From positions 244,754 through 308,753 of the forward strand of contig BAEM01000022.1 of NCBI GenBank assembly GCA_000314955.1: a stretch of DNA of 64,000 bases, read 5' to 3'. The notes under the pieces were generated by a model, which was not told the DNA's origin, did not search any database, and saw only the letters and a list, made by a program, of their open reading frames with translations. The position numbers and the translations under genes were made by a program. How positions within the stretch are numbered: position 1 is the first letter of the stretch; every line of letters begins with the position of its first letter. Below are positions 51,632-59,795 of this stretch, piece by piece. The DNA comes from Paraglaciecola chathamensis S18K6. Lineage in GTDB: Bacteria; Pseudomonadota; Gammaproteobacteria; Enterobacterales; Alteromonadaceae.

Positions 51632-53210
51632 GACTGGCTGCTCCGCTTTTAGTGTGTGAACTGACAAGTTGGTTGAACTGTTTCAGAGCTTGCTCACTTG
51701 AGGCCAAGGCTCCCTCTTGCCAACCACTGTGGTGACTTATTTGATCGCCGATCATGAAGTGACGACCTTCCGGCTTTTGCAACAGGTGATAATATTTATC
51801 GAAATCTTCAGGGCTCATGCGCATACCACAACCCATTTGGTGATTCATACGGGCCCAAGGAATACTGATACCGTTCTCGATGTATTTACTGCACCCAGGA
51901 TGGATTTTCTCTGCGGATAACGCCCCAGCGGTCAGTCGCTCTTGTGGGGTCATTTTTTCAAATATGCCGCTGACTTTAGCGTCCCAAGTATATGCTCCTA
52001 GTAAAATGCCTTTTTGCGCATGAATATCATGCGACGGATACCACAATTGATTGATAGGGTCAGTGGTATAACTAATACCGCCGTAAATACCATCACGCTC
52101 CCAGAAGCGCTCACTCATCTGATAGGCAATTTTAAATAAATGCCCACGTTTCACGCTGTCTAAGCCGGCTTGATAGGTTTCAGAGAAATTATTGTCGATA
52201 CCCGCCATGAAATAAGCCGGAATGTTGTTGAAACAGTAATCTGCTTGAACCGTATGCAGTTTGCCACCTTGCTCATAAGTCACCTCAACACCGTTATCGC
52301 GATTATAGATTTTCTTCACTTGCGCGTTGAGTACAGGTTGGGTTTTCAGGTGGCGTAAAAAGCCTTTGATCACACCGTCCATTCCCCCGACAGGCTCCAT
52401 TAGCGGCTCGCACCAATCGTACAGCTCTGCTCCTAAAAGCCCGCCATACCAAAACTGGCTATCGAGCATGGCTTTTAATTCAATTGGTGCGTGGGGAGTC
52501 GGAAATTCCAGCATGCGATCAGTCGTAGAGCCTGCTCGCTCACTACCAATGTATTTACCGTTTTCGGTTAAGTCACCATAGGTTTGCGAAAACTTCATGA
52601 GTTTCGCGACGTCTTCTTCAGACATCATTTGATCAAAGTTATGTGAGTCTGCTGACTTCCACAGTAACTCTGACATTAACCCGCGCACATCTGTGTGGTA
52701 TTCAATAATACGCTTTGGTTTACCGTCTAAGGAGTTGTCGTCATGAAAATATGCCATCTTGCTGCTGTTGGCTTTGATCTGTAACGGTACATTCAATGCT
52801 CTGCAATAGTGCAACAAACGTCTATGGTGGCCAGGAATACGTGCAGGACCGCAGTTAAAATACAAATTATCTTGTTTATCAAATTGGCAAATTTGGGTAT
52901 TGCCCATTTCATCGATTTTGTCGCCGTTGCGCACGGTTAAGTTACGCCCGCCAGGTCTAAACGAGGCTTCTAAGATTGTGCAATGAATACCCGCTTTTTC
53001 GAGCTCAAGTGCAGTGGCTAATCCCGCTACACCGGCTCCTAGAATAAGGGCTGTAGGTTGTTCGCCTTTAGCGGCAGGTGTGATGTGAACAGGCCCAGAA
53101 TAACTATCATCAGGCATTAACCCTAAAGCGAGACTTGTTTTAAGTAATGCTGATGAACCGCCCGCTGCCCCTACATAATTGAGAAATTGTCTTCGAGTAA
53201 TATTTAGCAT
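51621..53210 (-). CDS. Tat-exported flavin amine oxidase
   Basis: 529 residues. TRRQFLNYVGAAGGSSALL (about 5-23) is a twin-arginine signal. The FAD-binding GAGVAGLATALELEKAG (from about residue 58) and ASFRPGGRN start a monoamine/L-amino-acid oxidase fold that ends with MIGDQISHHSGWQEGALASSEQAL. Substrates would be amines or amino acids, oxidised to imines in the periplasm. The first gene of the leftward cluster oxidase-cytochrome-RidA-TonB receptor. A perfect palindrome at 53299-53315 and a LysR gene lie divergently upstream. Confidence 0.9.
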   Translation of the reverse strand: MLNITRRQFLNYVGAAGGSSALLKTSLALGLMPDDSYSGPVHITPAAKGEQPTALILGAGVAGLATALELEKAGIHCTILEASFRPGGRNLTVRNGDKIDEMGNTQICQFDKQDNLYFNCGPARIPGHHRRLLHYCRALNVPLQIKANSSKMAYFHDDNSLDGKPKRIIEYHTDVRGLMSELLWKSADSHNFDQMMSEEDVAKLMKFSQTYGDLTENGKYIGSERAGSTTDRMLEFPTPHAPIELKAMLDSQFWYGGLLGAELYDWCEPLMEPVGGMDGVIKGFLRHLKTQPVLNAQVKKIYNRDNGVEVTYEQGGKLHTVQADYCFNNIPAYFMAGIDNNFSETYQAGLDSVKRGHLFKIAYQMSERFWERDGIYGGISYTTDPINQLWYPSHDIHAQKGILLGAYTWDAKVSGIFEKMTPQERLTAGALSAEKIHPGCSKYIENGISIPWARMNHQMGCGMRMSPEDFDKYYHLLQKPEGRHFMIGDQISHHSGWQEGALASSEQALKQFNQLVSSHTKSGAASHVA

Positions 53211-53667
53211 AAGCGTTCTAACGTACTTCCTAATTTATCGTTCTAATGAGTTGCAAAATCAGGTTTATATGCTAACGACACACATCAAATCACAGAACGC
53301 ACAATAGTATTGTGCCGCCCCATATTTTTTTTATACCCCTTAATTTATAAGGGTTTCAGTGACATTAAAGGGAAAAGAAAGAAGCTTCCAAGTAACTTTC
53401 TATTCAAAAATGCATAAGTTATACGGCATTAAAATTGCTTTTCTGGAAGTGGAGTGACTTCGCGATAGTGAACAACGCGTTTTTTAGCCATGGTGAGTAA
53501 CGTATTTGTCGTCGAAACATGAACGTGACTCTATTTTTGATTTGAACTCGCTTTCACTTAAGAGCATAAGCCCAAATATAGAGCAGATGCTAATTTGGGC
53601 ACCTATTTTGCTACCTCGTCTTTAGCAAACAATTATATGAATAAAACAGCGTGATTTTGGGTACTGA
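53211..53667. other. Divergent regulatory gap of oxidase cluster and LysR gene
   Basis: 457 bp without a gene. It contains the palindrome at 53299-53315, which is 89 bp upstream of the oxidase start, and the promoters of both transcripts. Confidence 0.5.
53299..53315. promoter_or_regulatory. Perfect palindrome GCACAATA-G-TATTGTGC
   Basis: 17 bp with 8-bp perfect arms around one central base, in the oxidase/LysR divergent gap. It is a good candidate operator, and binding by the adjacent LysR protein is inferred. Confidence 0.6.
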
Positions 53668-54666
53668 ATGAACACAAAACAATTAGAGTATTTTTTGGCC
53701 ACAGTAGAGCAAGGAAGTATTTCAAGTGCAGCTAAAATGCTGGATGTCGCACAACCTGCGATCAGTTTGCAATTGGCGAATTTAGAGCATGAATTAAAAA
53801 TAAAGTTATTCGAGCGGAATTTTCGCGGGGTATCCCTTACGCTCGCGGGTACGCAATTTGAAGAACATGCGCGGCTAATTTTAAACCAAATTAACACCGC
53901 AAAATTCGATCTTATTGGCCTACAAACCGAATGCAAAGGCAAAGTGATTATCGGCCTTAGCCAGTCACTGTGTAATGTGCTGTCAGTGCAACTGCAAACC
54001 GAATTAGAACATCGTTTTCCCAACGTCGAATTAGCATTTAGGGTGGGGCCATCCTATATGGTAGAAAGCTGGTTCGCTGAGCAACAAATTGATATTGCCC
54101 TGTGTTACAACGTGGAATTGAGCAAGCATGCCGCCAGCTCGCTGGCGCTGATGAACGAAAATTTGTACTTGTATATTTCGCCTCGTCCCAAAAACCCAAG
54201 TTACAGTGAGCTTTCGTTGTTTGGCTCAATTCCCTTTGAAGCGTTGCAAGACTATGAATTATTTATGCCTGACCGAAGAGACGCGCTGCCTAAGTTGCTT
54301 GAAGAACAAGCCCAAAAGCTTGGGGTAAAGTTAAAAACGCGAAATGCGTTTGGGCAGTTGATGACCACCCTACATTACATTTCCCAAGGCTTCGGCTTAG
54401 CCATATACCCCTCTTCTGCGACCTGTCATTTAGAGGTCAATCATCAAATTCGGGCAATAAATATAACTGAACCAGAATTAAAGCGAGAAGTGTATTTGCG
54501 CCTAGCGGACCACCAGCACAAAAATCCTGCGGTAGCGGCTGTCTTTGAGCTTATCCGAGAAACTGCGGCAAACTTACATGCAGACAACAGCTGGCGTGGT
54601 GATTTACTAGATAGCAAATATCAGCAGCAGTCTGTTATTAATATTGAATCCGCTGTGGCAGGCTAG
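53668..54666 (+). CDS. LysR-type transcription regulator
   Basis: 332 residues. The winged helix-turn-helix is at 1-60 (MNTKQLEYFLATVEQGSISSAAKMLDVAQPAISLQLANLE), followed by a linker helix and a periplasmic-binding-protein-like effector domain (about 90-300). It is divergent from the amine oxidase cluster and probably controls it in response to a substrate or product. A hairpin that overlaps its stop codon ends the transcript. Confidence 0.93.
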   Translation: MNTKQLEYFLATVEQGSISSAAKMLDVAQPAISLQLANLEHELKIKLFERNFRGVSLTLAGTQFEEHARLILNQINTAKFDLIGLQTECKGKVIIGLSQSLCNVLSVQLQTELEHRFPNVELAFRVGPSYMVESWFAEQQIDIALCYNVELSKHAASSLALMNENLYLYISPRPKNPSYSELSLFGSIPFEALQDYELFMPDRRDALPKLLEEQAQKLGVKLKTRNAFGQLMTTLHYISQGFGLAIYPSSATCHLEVNHQIRAINITEPELKREVYLRLADHQHKNPAVAAVFELIRETAANLHADNSWRGDLLDSKYQQQSVINIESAVAG

Positions 54667-54686
54667 GTGTTTGTAACCTAGCCTCT
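54661..54686 (+). terminator. Hairpin at the lysR stop codon
   Basis: GGCTAGGT (54661-54668) pairs with ACCTAGCC (54676-54683) around a 7-nt loop, followed by TCTT. The stem includes the TAG stop codon. Confidence 0.6.
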
Positions 54687-54721
54687 TACACACTCTTCAC
54701 ATTCAGCGGCTTAAGGTGGTC

Positions 54722-55048
54722 CTAGCGCAGAATATTTAACGCTTGAGCACCGCTCATCCCCTTTTCAACACCTAATTGACGCGCCGCTTTTGACACCTGA
54801 GATACCGGCCGTTGCAACATATCTTCATGGGTTTTCACCCCTGAGACGATAGCGCATGCTTCACCGGTTTTTTCGCATGTTTGCACATCAACGTAAGCAC
54901 AGGCAAGTAACCCTTTGCTACCCTGCACGGTTAACAGGGGTAACTGTAATTCTATCCGCTCGCGTTTTAGCTCTCCCCAGTTAAATTCTGACGCTTGAGC
55001 CCCAATGCTAAACACAAGGCTAACTGCAACCCCAATCACCTTCACCAT
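54722..55048 (-). CDS. DUF1805 (YunC-like) protein with a signal peptide
   Basis: 108 residues. A signal peptide (MVKVIGVAVSLVFSIGAQA) precedes a DUF1805-like domain: LQLPLLTVQGSKGLLACAYVDVQTCEKTGEACAIVSGVKTHEDMLQRPVS and VEKGMSGAQALNIL. YunC-type proteins are small and usually cytosolic, so an exported version is unusual. Three Cys residues (about 51-67) could form a disulfide in the periplasm. It is a single gene between the LysR hairpin and an intergenic minisatellite. No function is known. Confidence 0.8.
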   Translation of the reverse strand: MVKVIGVAVSLVFSIGAQASEFNWGELKRERIELQLPLLTVQGSKGLLACAYVDVQTCEKTGEACAIVSGVKTHEDMLQRPVSQVSKAARQLGVEKGMSGAQALNILR

Positions 55049-55466
55049 ATACCGACTCCTTAATCATGCTTAATATCAATGTGGAAACGAGCTTTTGCAG
55101 TATTGGTGCCATATGGGCAGCGTAACAAGCAGCACAGTTATAAGCAGTAAAAAGCCTAAGTGATTGATATTATTGCACCAAAAGCGACATTTTAACGATT
55201 CGAATTGCACTTATTTGTCGCCACGATGCGGGCGCGCACAGCAACAAAATCGACATCCTTAAGCGGGAACGATTTATCCGCAAATGTGGCTCAAACAGAA
55301 ACCTGAGCTATCGCTAACCACTTTTTCAATATTCAGTTAGCGCAGCTGTTTATACGCCCAGCTGTTCATAAGCCCAGCTCTTTATAAGCCCAGCAGTTGA
55401 TAAACGCTGAGATTACAAAGAGCACAAGTTGGTCCAGAAAGTTTAGGTATTAACGCAGCTTAGGTA
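55049..55466. other. Intergenic stretch holding a 16-bp minisatellite
   Basis: 418 bp. It contains the four-unit repeat at 55340-55403 (listed separately) and the leftward promoter of the DUF1805 gene near 55060-55150. I see nothing else of note. Confidence 0.5.
55340..55403. repeat. 16-bp tandem repeat, four units
   Basis: Units begin at 55340, 55356, 55372 and 55388, of the type GCCCAGCTGTTTATAA with a few substitutions. It lies 64 bp downstream of the SLC13 stop (in the leftward sense). Confidence 0.85.
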
Positions 55467-56843
55467 TTAACGTAACAGGGCATAACACAGCAAACCAACA
55501 ATACAGGAGATTAAAAAGCTCAAAATCGCTCCTTCTTTAACCATATCATTTATGCTGACTTCACCTGAGCCGTATACAATGGCATTGGGTGCAGTGGCAA
55601 CAGGTAACATAAAGGCACAACTGGCTGCCATGGCTGCGGGGATCATAAATAGCGCGGGGTCGTTACCAGAAGATACAGCAGCCACCGCTAAGATGGGCAT
55701 AAGCAATGTTGCTGTGGCGGTATTGCTGGTGATTTCTGTTAGATAAGTCACAATCAAGCAAATGGCTAAAATAACCATTACTAAGGGCAAGCTCGTTAAG
55801 CTCAGTAACCATTGCCCAAGAATTTGACTTAGGCCAGAAGCGCTAAACCCTTTCGCCAATGCAATTCCACCCGCAAACAATAGTAGTACGCCCCACGGAA
55901 TGTTTTTCGCGGTTTCCCAGTCGAGCAATCTGCTGCCTTTTCCATTAGGTACCACAAACATCGCCACAGCCGCGGTTAAGGCGATGGTGCTGTCTCCGGC
56001 ATAGGGAATATCAAACCAGCCACTCCAACCACCAAATGGCTCGTTGCGGGTTATCCATGCCAGCGCAGTGGCACCAAATACCCCTAATGTTCGCGATTCT
56101 TCTTTACGCCAAGCGCCTAACTTAGGTAACGAAATATCATGCTCAAGGGTGACATTACGCGTCAGCCACAATGCGATAATAGGTAAGCTGATTAATACCA
56201 CCGGCACACCAACTTTCATCCATGCTAAAAAACCAAACTCGTGCCCTGTTTGCTGTTGATAAATACCGGCAAATATCACATTCGGTGGCGTGCCGATCAA
56301 CGTCCCCAGCCCGCCGACACTCGCTGAATACGCTATCCCTAAAATTAAAGCGACTTTAAGTTTTGGATTATCTACGTGGGATAATACCGCCAACGCCATC
56401 GGCAATATAATAAGCACGGTGGCAGTGTTTGAGATCCACATGCTTAAAAAACCCGTCGCAAGGGAAAACCCCATTACCAGACGCCGACCACTGCTCACGC
56501 CTACCATTCGCACCATGTAAACCGCTAAACGCTCGTGGGCACCACTTCGCTCTAACGCGGTGGAAAGCATGAACGCCCCCATCAAGAGCAAAATAACGTG
56601 ACTCCCTAACGCTGAGGCTGCAGTGCCATGGTCAAGTACCCCAAATAAAGGTAACAATGCAAAAGGAACCAGCGAAGTAGCAGGAATAGGCACGGCTTCA
56701 CTTACCCACCAAATAACCGTTAATGCCGTGATGGCTGCCGTAACAGCGGGCAAATATTCTACTTGTGAAAAGCGTAAAAATTCGTAAAACGCGATCGCCA
56801 CTATTGGACCAATCAAAATAAAGTGCTGACGGGTTAATTGCAT
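55467..56843 (-). CDS. SLC13/DASS-family sodium-coupled transporter
   Basis: 458 residues from ATG 56843 (AGGA about 11 nt upstream); the frame reaches 56894 without better signals. About eleven to twelve membrane segments are visible. Two SNT signatures, FLSMWISNTATVLIILP and TYLTEITSNTATATLLMPI, mark the two inverted repeats that bind sodium and substrate in this family, which imports di- and tricarboxylates or sulfate. The gene stands alone between two minisatellite arrays. The substrate is not determinable. Confidence 0.92.
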   Translation of the reverse strand: MQLTRQHFILIGPIVAIAFYEFLRFSQVEYLPAVTAAITALTVIWWVSEAVPIPATSLVPFALLPLFGVLDHGTAASALGSHVILLLMGAFMLSTALERSGAHERLAVYMVRMVGVSSGRRLVMGFSLATGFLSMWISNTATVLIILPMALAVLSHVDNPKLKVALILGIAYSASVGGLGTLIGTPPNVIFAGIYQQQTGHEFGFLAWMKVGVPVVLISLPIIALWLTRNVTLEHDISLPKLGAWRKEESRTLGVFGATALAWITRNEPFGGWSGWFDIPYAGDSTIALTAAVAMFVVPNGKGSRLLDWETAKNIPWGVLLLFAGGIALAKGFSASGLSQILGQWLLSLTSLPLVMVILAICLIVTYLTEITSNTATATLLMPILAVAAVSSGNDPALFMIPAAMAASCAFMLPVATAPNAIVYGSGEVSINDMVKEGAILSFLISCIVGLLCYALLR

Positions 56844-57160
56844 AACATGTTCTGTCCTGATGTATAGCGCTGACGTAATGCTTAGGCTAAGCACATAATT
56901 TGTCTTCGCTCTATTTTATGAAACCGCACAAAACAGAGCGTAATCACTAAGAAAAATAATTATTAGGCTTCAGTCAAACGCTTGATAGAAACCCGTGTAT
57001 TTTGACTCGCCGAACGATCAATTTAGCCGAGCTACTTCGCCCGGTCTATTAACATGCTTGCCGCTCGACATAGCTGAGTGATCTAACCAGCTTTACGATC
57101 TAACCAGCTTTGCAATCTAACCAGCTTCGCGCTTTAGTGTGCGGTGTAAAAAGTAACATC
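56844..57160. other. Intergenic stretch with a 17-bp minisatellite
   Basis: 317 bp between the SLC13 start and nagZ. It contains the SLC13 promoter region and the three-unit repeat at 57080-57130. No gene is supported. Confidence 0.5.
57080..57130. repeat. 17-bp tandem repeat, three units
   Basis: Units at 57080-57096, 57097-57113 and 57114-57130, of the type (G/A)ATCTAACCAGCTTTGC. It lies just after the nagZ stop in the leftward sense. Confidence 0.85.
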
Positions 57161-58174
57161 TTATTGGTTGTAATACGCTTCAAGTGTACGCAGCGCACTT
57201 GTGTAATCGTCTGTTTTAGCAAGCGCTCTAAAATCAGCACTGGGTGCCTTAACTAATTTCGCTAAGCGCGGATTATCCGGTAAATTACTCGGTAAACTGT
57301 CGATAACCTGAACGGCAGCATCCGAATTATTGCACACCAACACCATGTCACATCCGGCATTTAATGCTGCGCTTGCTCTGGCGGCAAAGTTTCCAATAAA
57401 TGCCGCCCCTTGCATTGATAAATCATCTGAAAAAATCACGCCTTCAAATTGCATTTTCTTGCGTAGGTAGGTTTGAAGCCACACTTTAGAAAATCCTGCA
57501 GGCATGTCATCCACATCTGGGTAAACAACATGTGCAGGCATCACCCCATCGAGTAATCCCATTTCGTTTAAGCGGGTAAAAACCTGCATATCCAATTGGG
57601 TGATTTGTTCGAGGCTGCGCTTATCGACTGGCATGGCTATGTGCGAGTCTTCTTTCACATTACCATGTCCTGGAAAGTGTTTGCCTGTGGCTTTCATGCC
57701 AGCACTGTGCATCCCTTTAATAAACGCACTGGCCATCTGAATCAATGGCTCTGGCTGGGAATGAAAAGAACGATCACCTATCACGTCCGACACACCGTTT
57801 AAGTCCAATACGGGCGCAAAACTCAGATCAATATCCAATGCCAAACACTCAGCTGCCATCAACCAACCAAAGGTATTGCAGTAATGTTGGGCTTTGGTTA
57901 AATCTTCAGTGCTTTGCTGGTAAATAGCCCCCATTGCAGGAATGGCACTGAAACCATCACGAAAACGTTGTACTCGCCCGCCCTCATGATCGACACCAAT
58001 TAACACCTGGTTTCGTGCAGCTAAACGAATTTGAGCAATGAGCTGGGCAAGTTGCTTTTGATCATAATAGTTACGGCTGAATAAAATAACCCCGCCAACC
58101 AGCGGATGGTCGAGCAGTTCTTTGTCATCAGGTGTTAATTCACAACCTGTGACATCTAACATTATTGGTCCCAT
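57161..58174 (-). CDS. nagZ: Beta-N-acetylhexosaminidase NagZ
   Basis: 337 residues, glycoside hydrolase family 3, cytosolic. Conserved parts: LIGVDHEGGRVQRF, KHFPGHGNVKEDSHIAMPVD (catalytic His/Asp loop) and GVIFSDDLSMQGA (nucleophilic Asp). It removes N-acetylglucosamine from recycled muropeptides. There is no signal peptide, as expected. The gene is divergent from nadK. Confidence 0.96.
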   Translation of the reverse strand: MGPIMLDVTGCELTPDDKELLDHPLVGGVILFSRNYYDQKQLAQLIAQIRLAARNQVLIGVDHEGGRVQRFRDGFSAIPAMGAIYQQSTEDLTKAQHYCNTFGWLMAAECLALDIDLSFAPVLDLNGVSDVIGDRSFHSQPEPLIQMASAFIKGMHSAGMKATGKHFPGHGNVKEDSHIAMPVDKRSLEQITQLDMQVFTRLNEMGLLDGVMPAHVVYPDVDDMPAGFSKVWLQTYLRKKMQFEGVIFSDDLSMQGAAFIGNFAARASAALNAGCDMVLVCNNSDAAVQVIDSLPSNLPDNPRLAKLVKAPSADFRALAKTDDYTSALRTLEAYYNQ

Positions 58175-58425
58175 GAATCATCTTATAACGCGTTGAATTA
58201 AATGCACTATAAGAGAACCCGTTAAATAAACAAAGCCTCAACAAGCCCCTTCATTAAATAAAGAGCAAATTATTCTGCGATGGCGTTTAAACAATGAGCA
58301 AACATATAGAGTTTGCACACAAATTAAGCGTTAGAACCCTTAGAAAAATCATAGACATAAAAATGTATGACATTCCGCGCTGGGCATGATTATACTAGGT
58401 AAAATCGTTATTTTATTGAGTTACT

Positions 58426-59301
58426 ATGGGTTTTCACACCGTTGGATTGATAGGCAAGCAAGGACATTCTGGAGCGAATTTAAGCTTGCAGGCTTTGATT
58501 GTTTATCTAAAACAGAAAGACTGCCGGGTCATTGTAGAGCAAAGCTGCGCGTCGCAATTAAAAGGCAATGGATTTGAAATAGCCGACCTGAATACCATAG
58601 GTACCCAAGCCGATTTAGCCATCGTGGTCGGTGGTGACGGCAATATGCTTGGCGCCGCTCGGGTATTAGCTAAACACAATGTTGCCGTAGTCGGTATCAA
58701 CCGAGGCAACTTAGGCTTTTTAACCGATATCAATCCGGATGACTTCGAACACCAACTAGACACTATTTTTGCTGGTGAGTGCCAAATCGAGCAGCGTTTT
58801 TTACTCGAGCTTGAAGTGTACCGAGGAGGAGAGCTTCAAAGCACCAATTCAGCGGTAAACGAAGTGGTGTTGCACCACGGAAAAGTTGCCCATATGATGG
58901 AGTTTGAAGTCTACTTAGATGAAAACTTCGTATTTAGTCAACGCTCTGATGGGCTTATTGTTGCTACCCCAACCGGTTCAACGGCCTATTCATTATCAGG
59001 CGGTGGGCCGATTTTAACGCCGAATTTAGACGCCCTTAGCCTAGTACCTATGTTCCCCCATACGCTCAGCGCTCGCCCCATAGTAGTAGACGCCAACAGC
59101 ACTGTGCGAATGAAAGTATCCAAAGAGAACAAAGATAATCTACAGGTCAGTTGCGACAGTCACATCGTGCTCACCGTATTACCCGGAGACGAAATAGTCA
59201 TCCGCAAAAACCCAGCAAAATTATCCCTAATCCATCCTAAAGATTACAATTATTTCAACGTGTTACGCACAAAACTAGGCTGGGGTAGTAAACTTTACTA
59301 A
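58426..59301 (+). CDS. nadK: NAD kinase
   Basis: 291 residues. The GGDGNML motif (catalytic Asp, NAD-binding), [44 protein letters not shown] are all present. It phosphorylates NAD to NADP in the cytoplasm. It is followed by a 494-bp gap before recN, with which it is adjacent in many gammaproteobacteria. Confidence 0.97.
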   Translation: MGFHTVGLIGKQGHSGANLSLQALIVYLKQKDCRVIVEQSCASQLKGNGFEIADLNTIGTQADLAIVVGGDGNMLGAARVLAKHNVAVVGINRGNLGFLTDINPDDFEHQLDTIFAGECQIEQRFLLELEVYRGGELQSTNSAVNEVVLHHGKVAHMMEFEVYLDENFVFSQRSDGLIVATPTGSTAYSLSGGGPILTPNLDALSLVPMFPHTLSARPIVVDANSTVRMKVSKENKDNLQVSCDSHIVLTVLPGDEIVIRKNPAKLSLIHPKDYNYFNVLRTKLGWGSKLY

Positions 59302-59795
59302 CCCTATTTGCAACACAACTACCTACAAACGAATCGCCACAACGTTAGCCGTTGTCCTAAGATAGTTGATTATTTGTTAAGCCAATTTTTCAGTATATCT
59401 AGAGGAGTTTTTGTAGGTCTACGCGTATCGTTTAAAGCTATATACAATAGGGCGTAAGTAAAATCTGGCTAAAGCGCAAAAGCAACCGGCAGAGTCGCTT
59501 TTGGTTAAACATCTAACTTGAAAATTTGCTTACAGTTAATTCGTCGTTAACCATGGCAAACATCACTACACAAAGTCTTATCTCACTTGCAACACCCATA
59601 GTCAGTACCTGGCTAAAAATATCTTTTTATTTTAGCTGCACATGTAACGCTTAAAAAACAATCTATCTTATTGATTTACAACAATTACACCTAATTGTAC
59701 AAAATGTACACGGTAATTAAAATCGACAAGTTCACTAGACAGGCGCGAAAATATGTATATATTTACAGTTACTGTATGTTTGAACAGGTGTTGGT
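59302..59795. other. Intergenic stretch upstream of recN
   Basis: 494 AT-rich bases with no supported gene. The right end carries two LexA-like boxes before recN (listed separately). The rest is unassigned. Confidence 0.5.
59753..59787 (+). promoter_or_regulatory. Two LexA (SOS) boxes before recN
   Basis: CTGT-N8-ACAG at 59772-59787 (perfect core) and ATGT-N8-ACAG at 59753-59768 (one mismatch). They start 19 bp apart, and the second ends 8 bp before the recN ATG. Tandem SOS boxes are also known at E. coli recN, which is tightly LexA-repressed. Confidence 0.85.
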
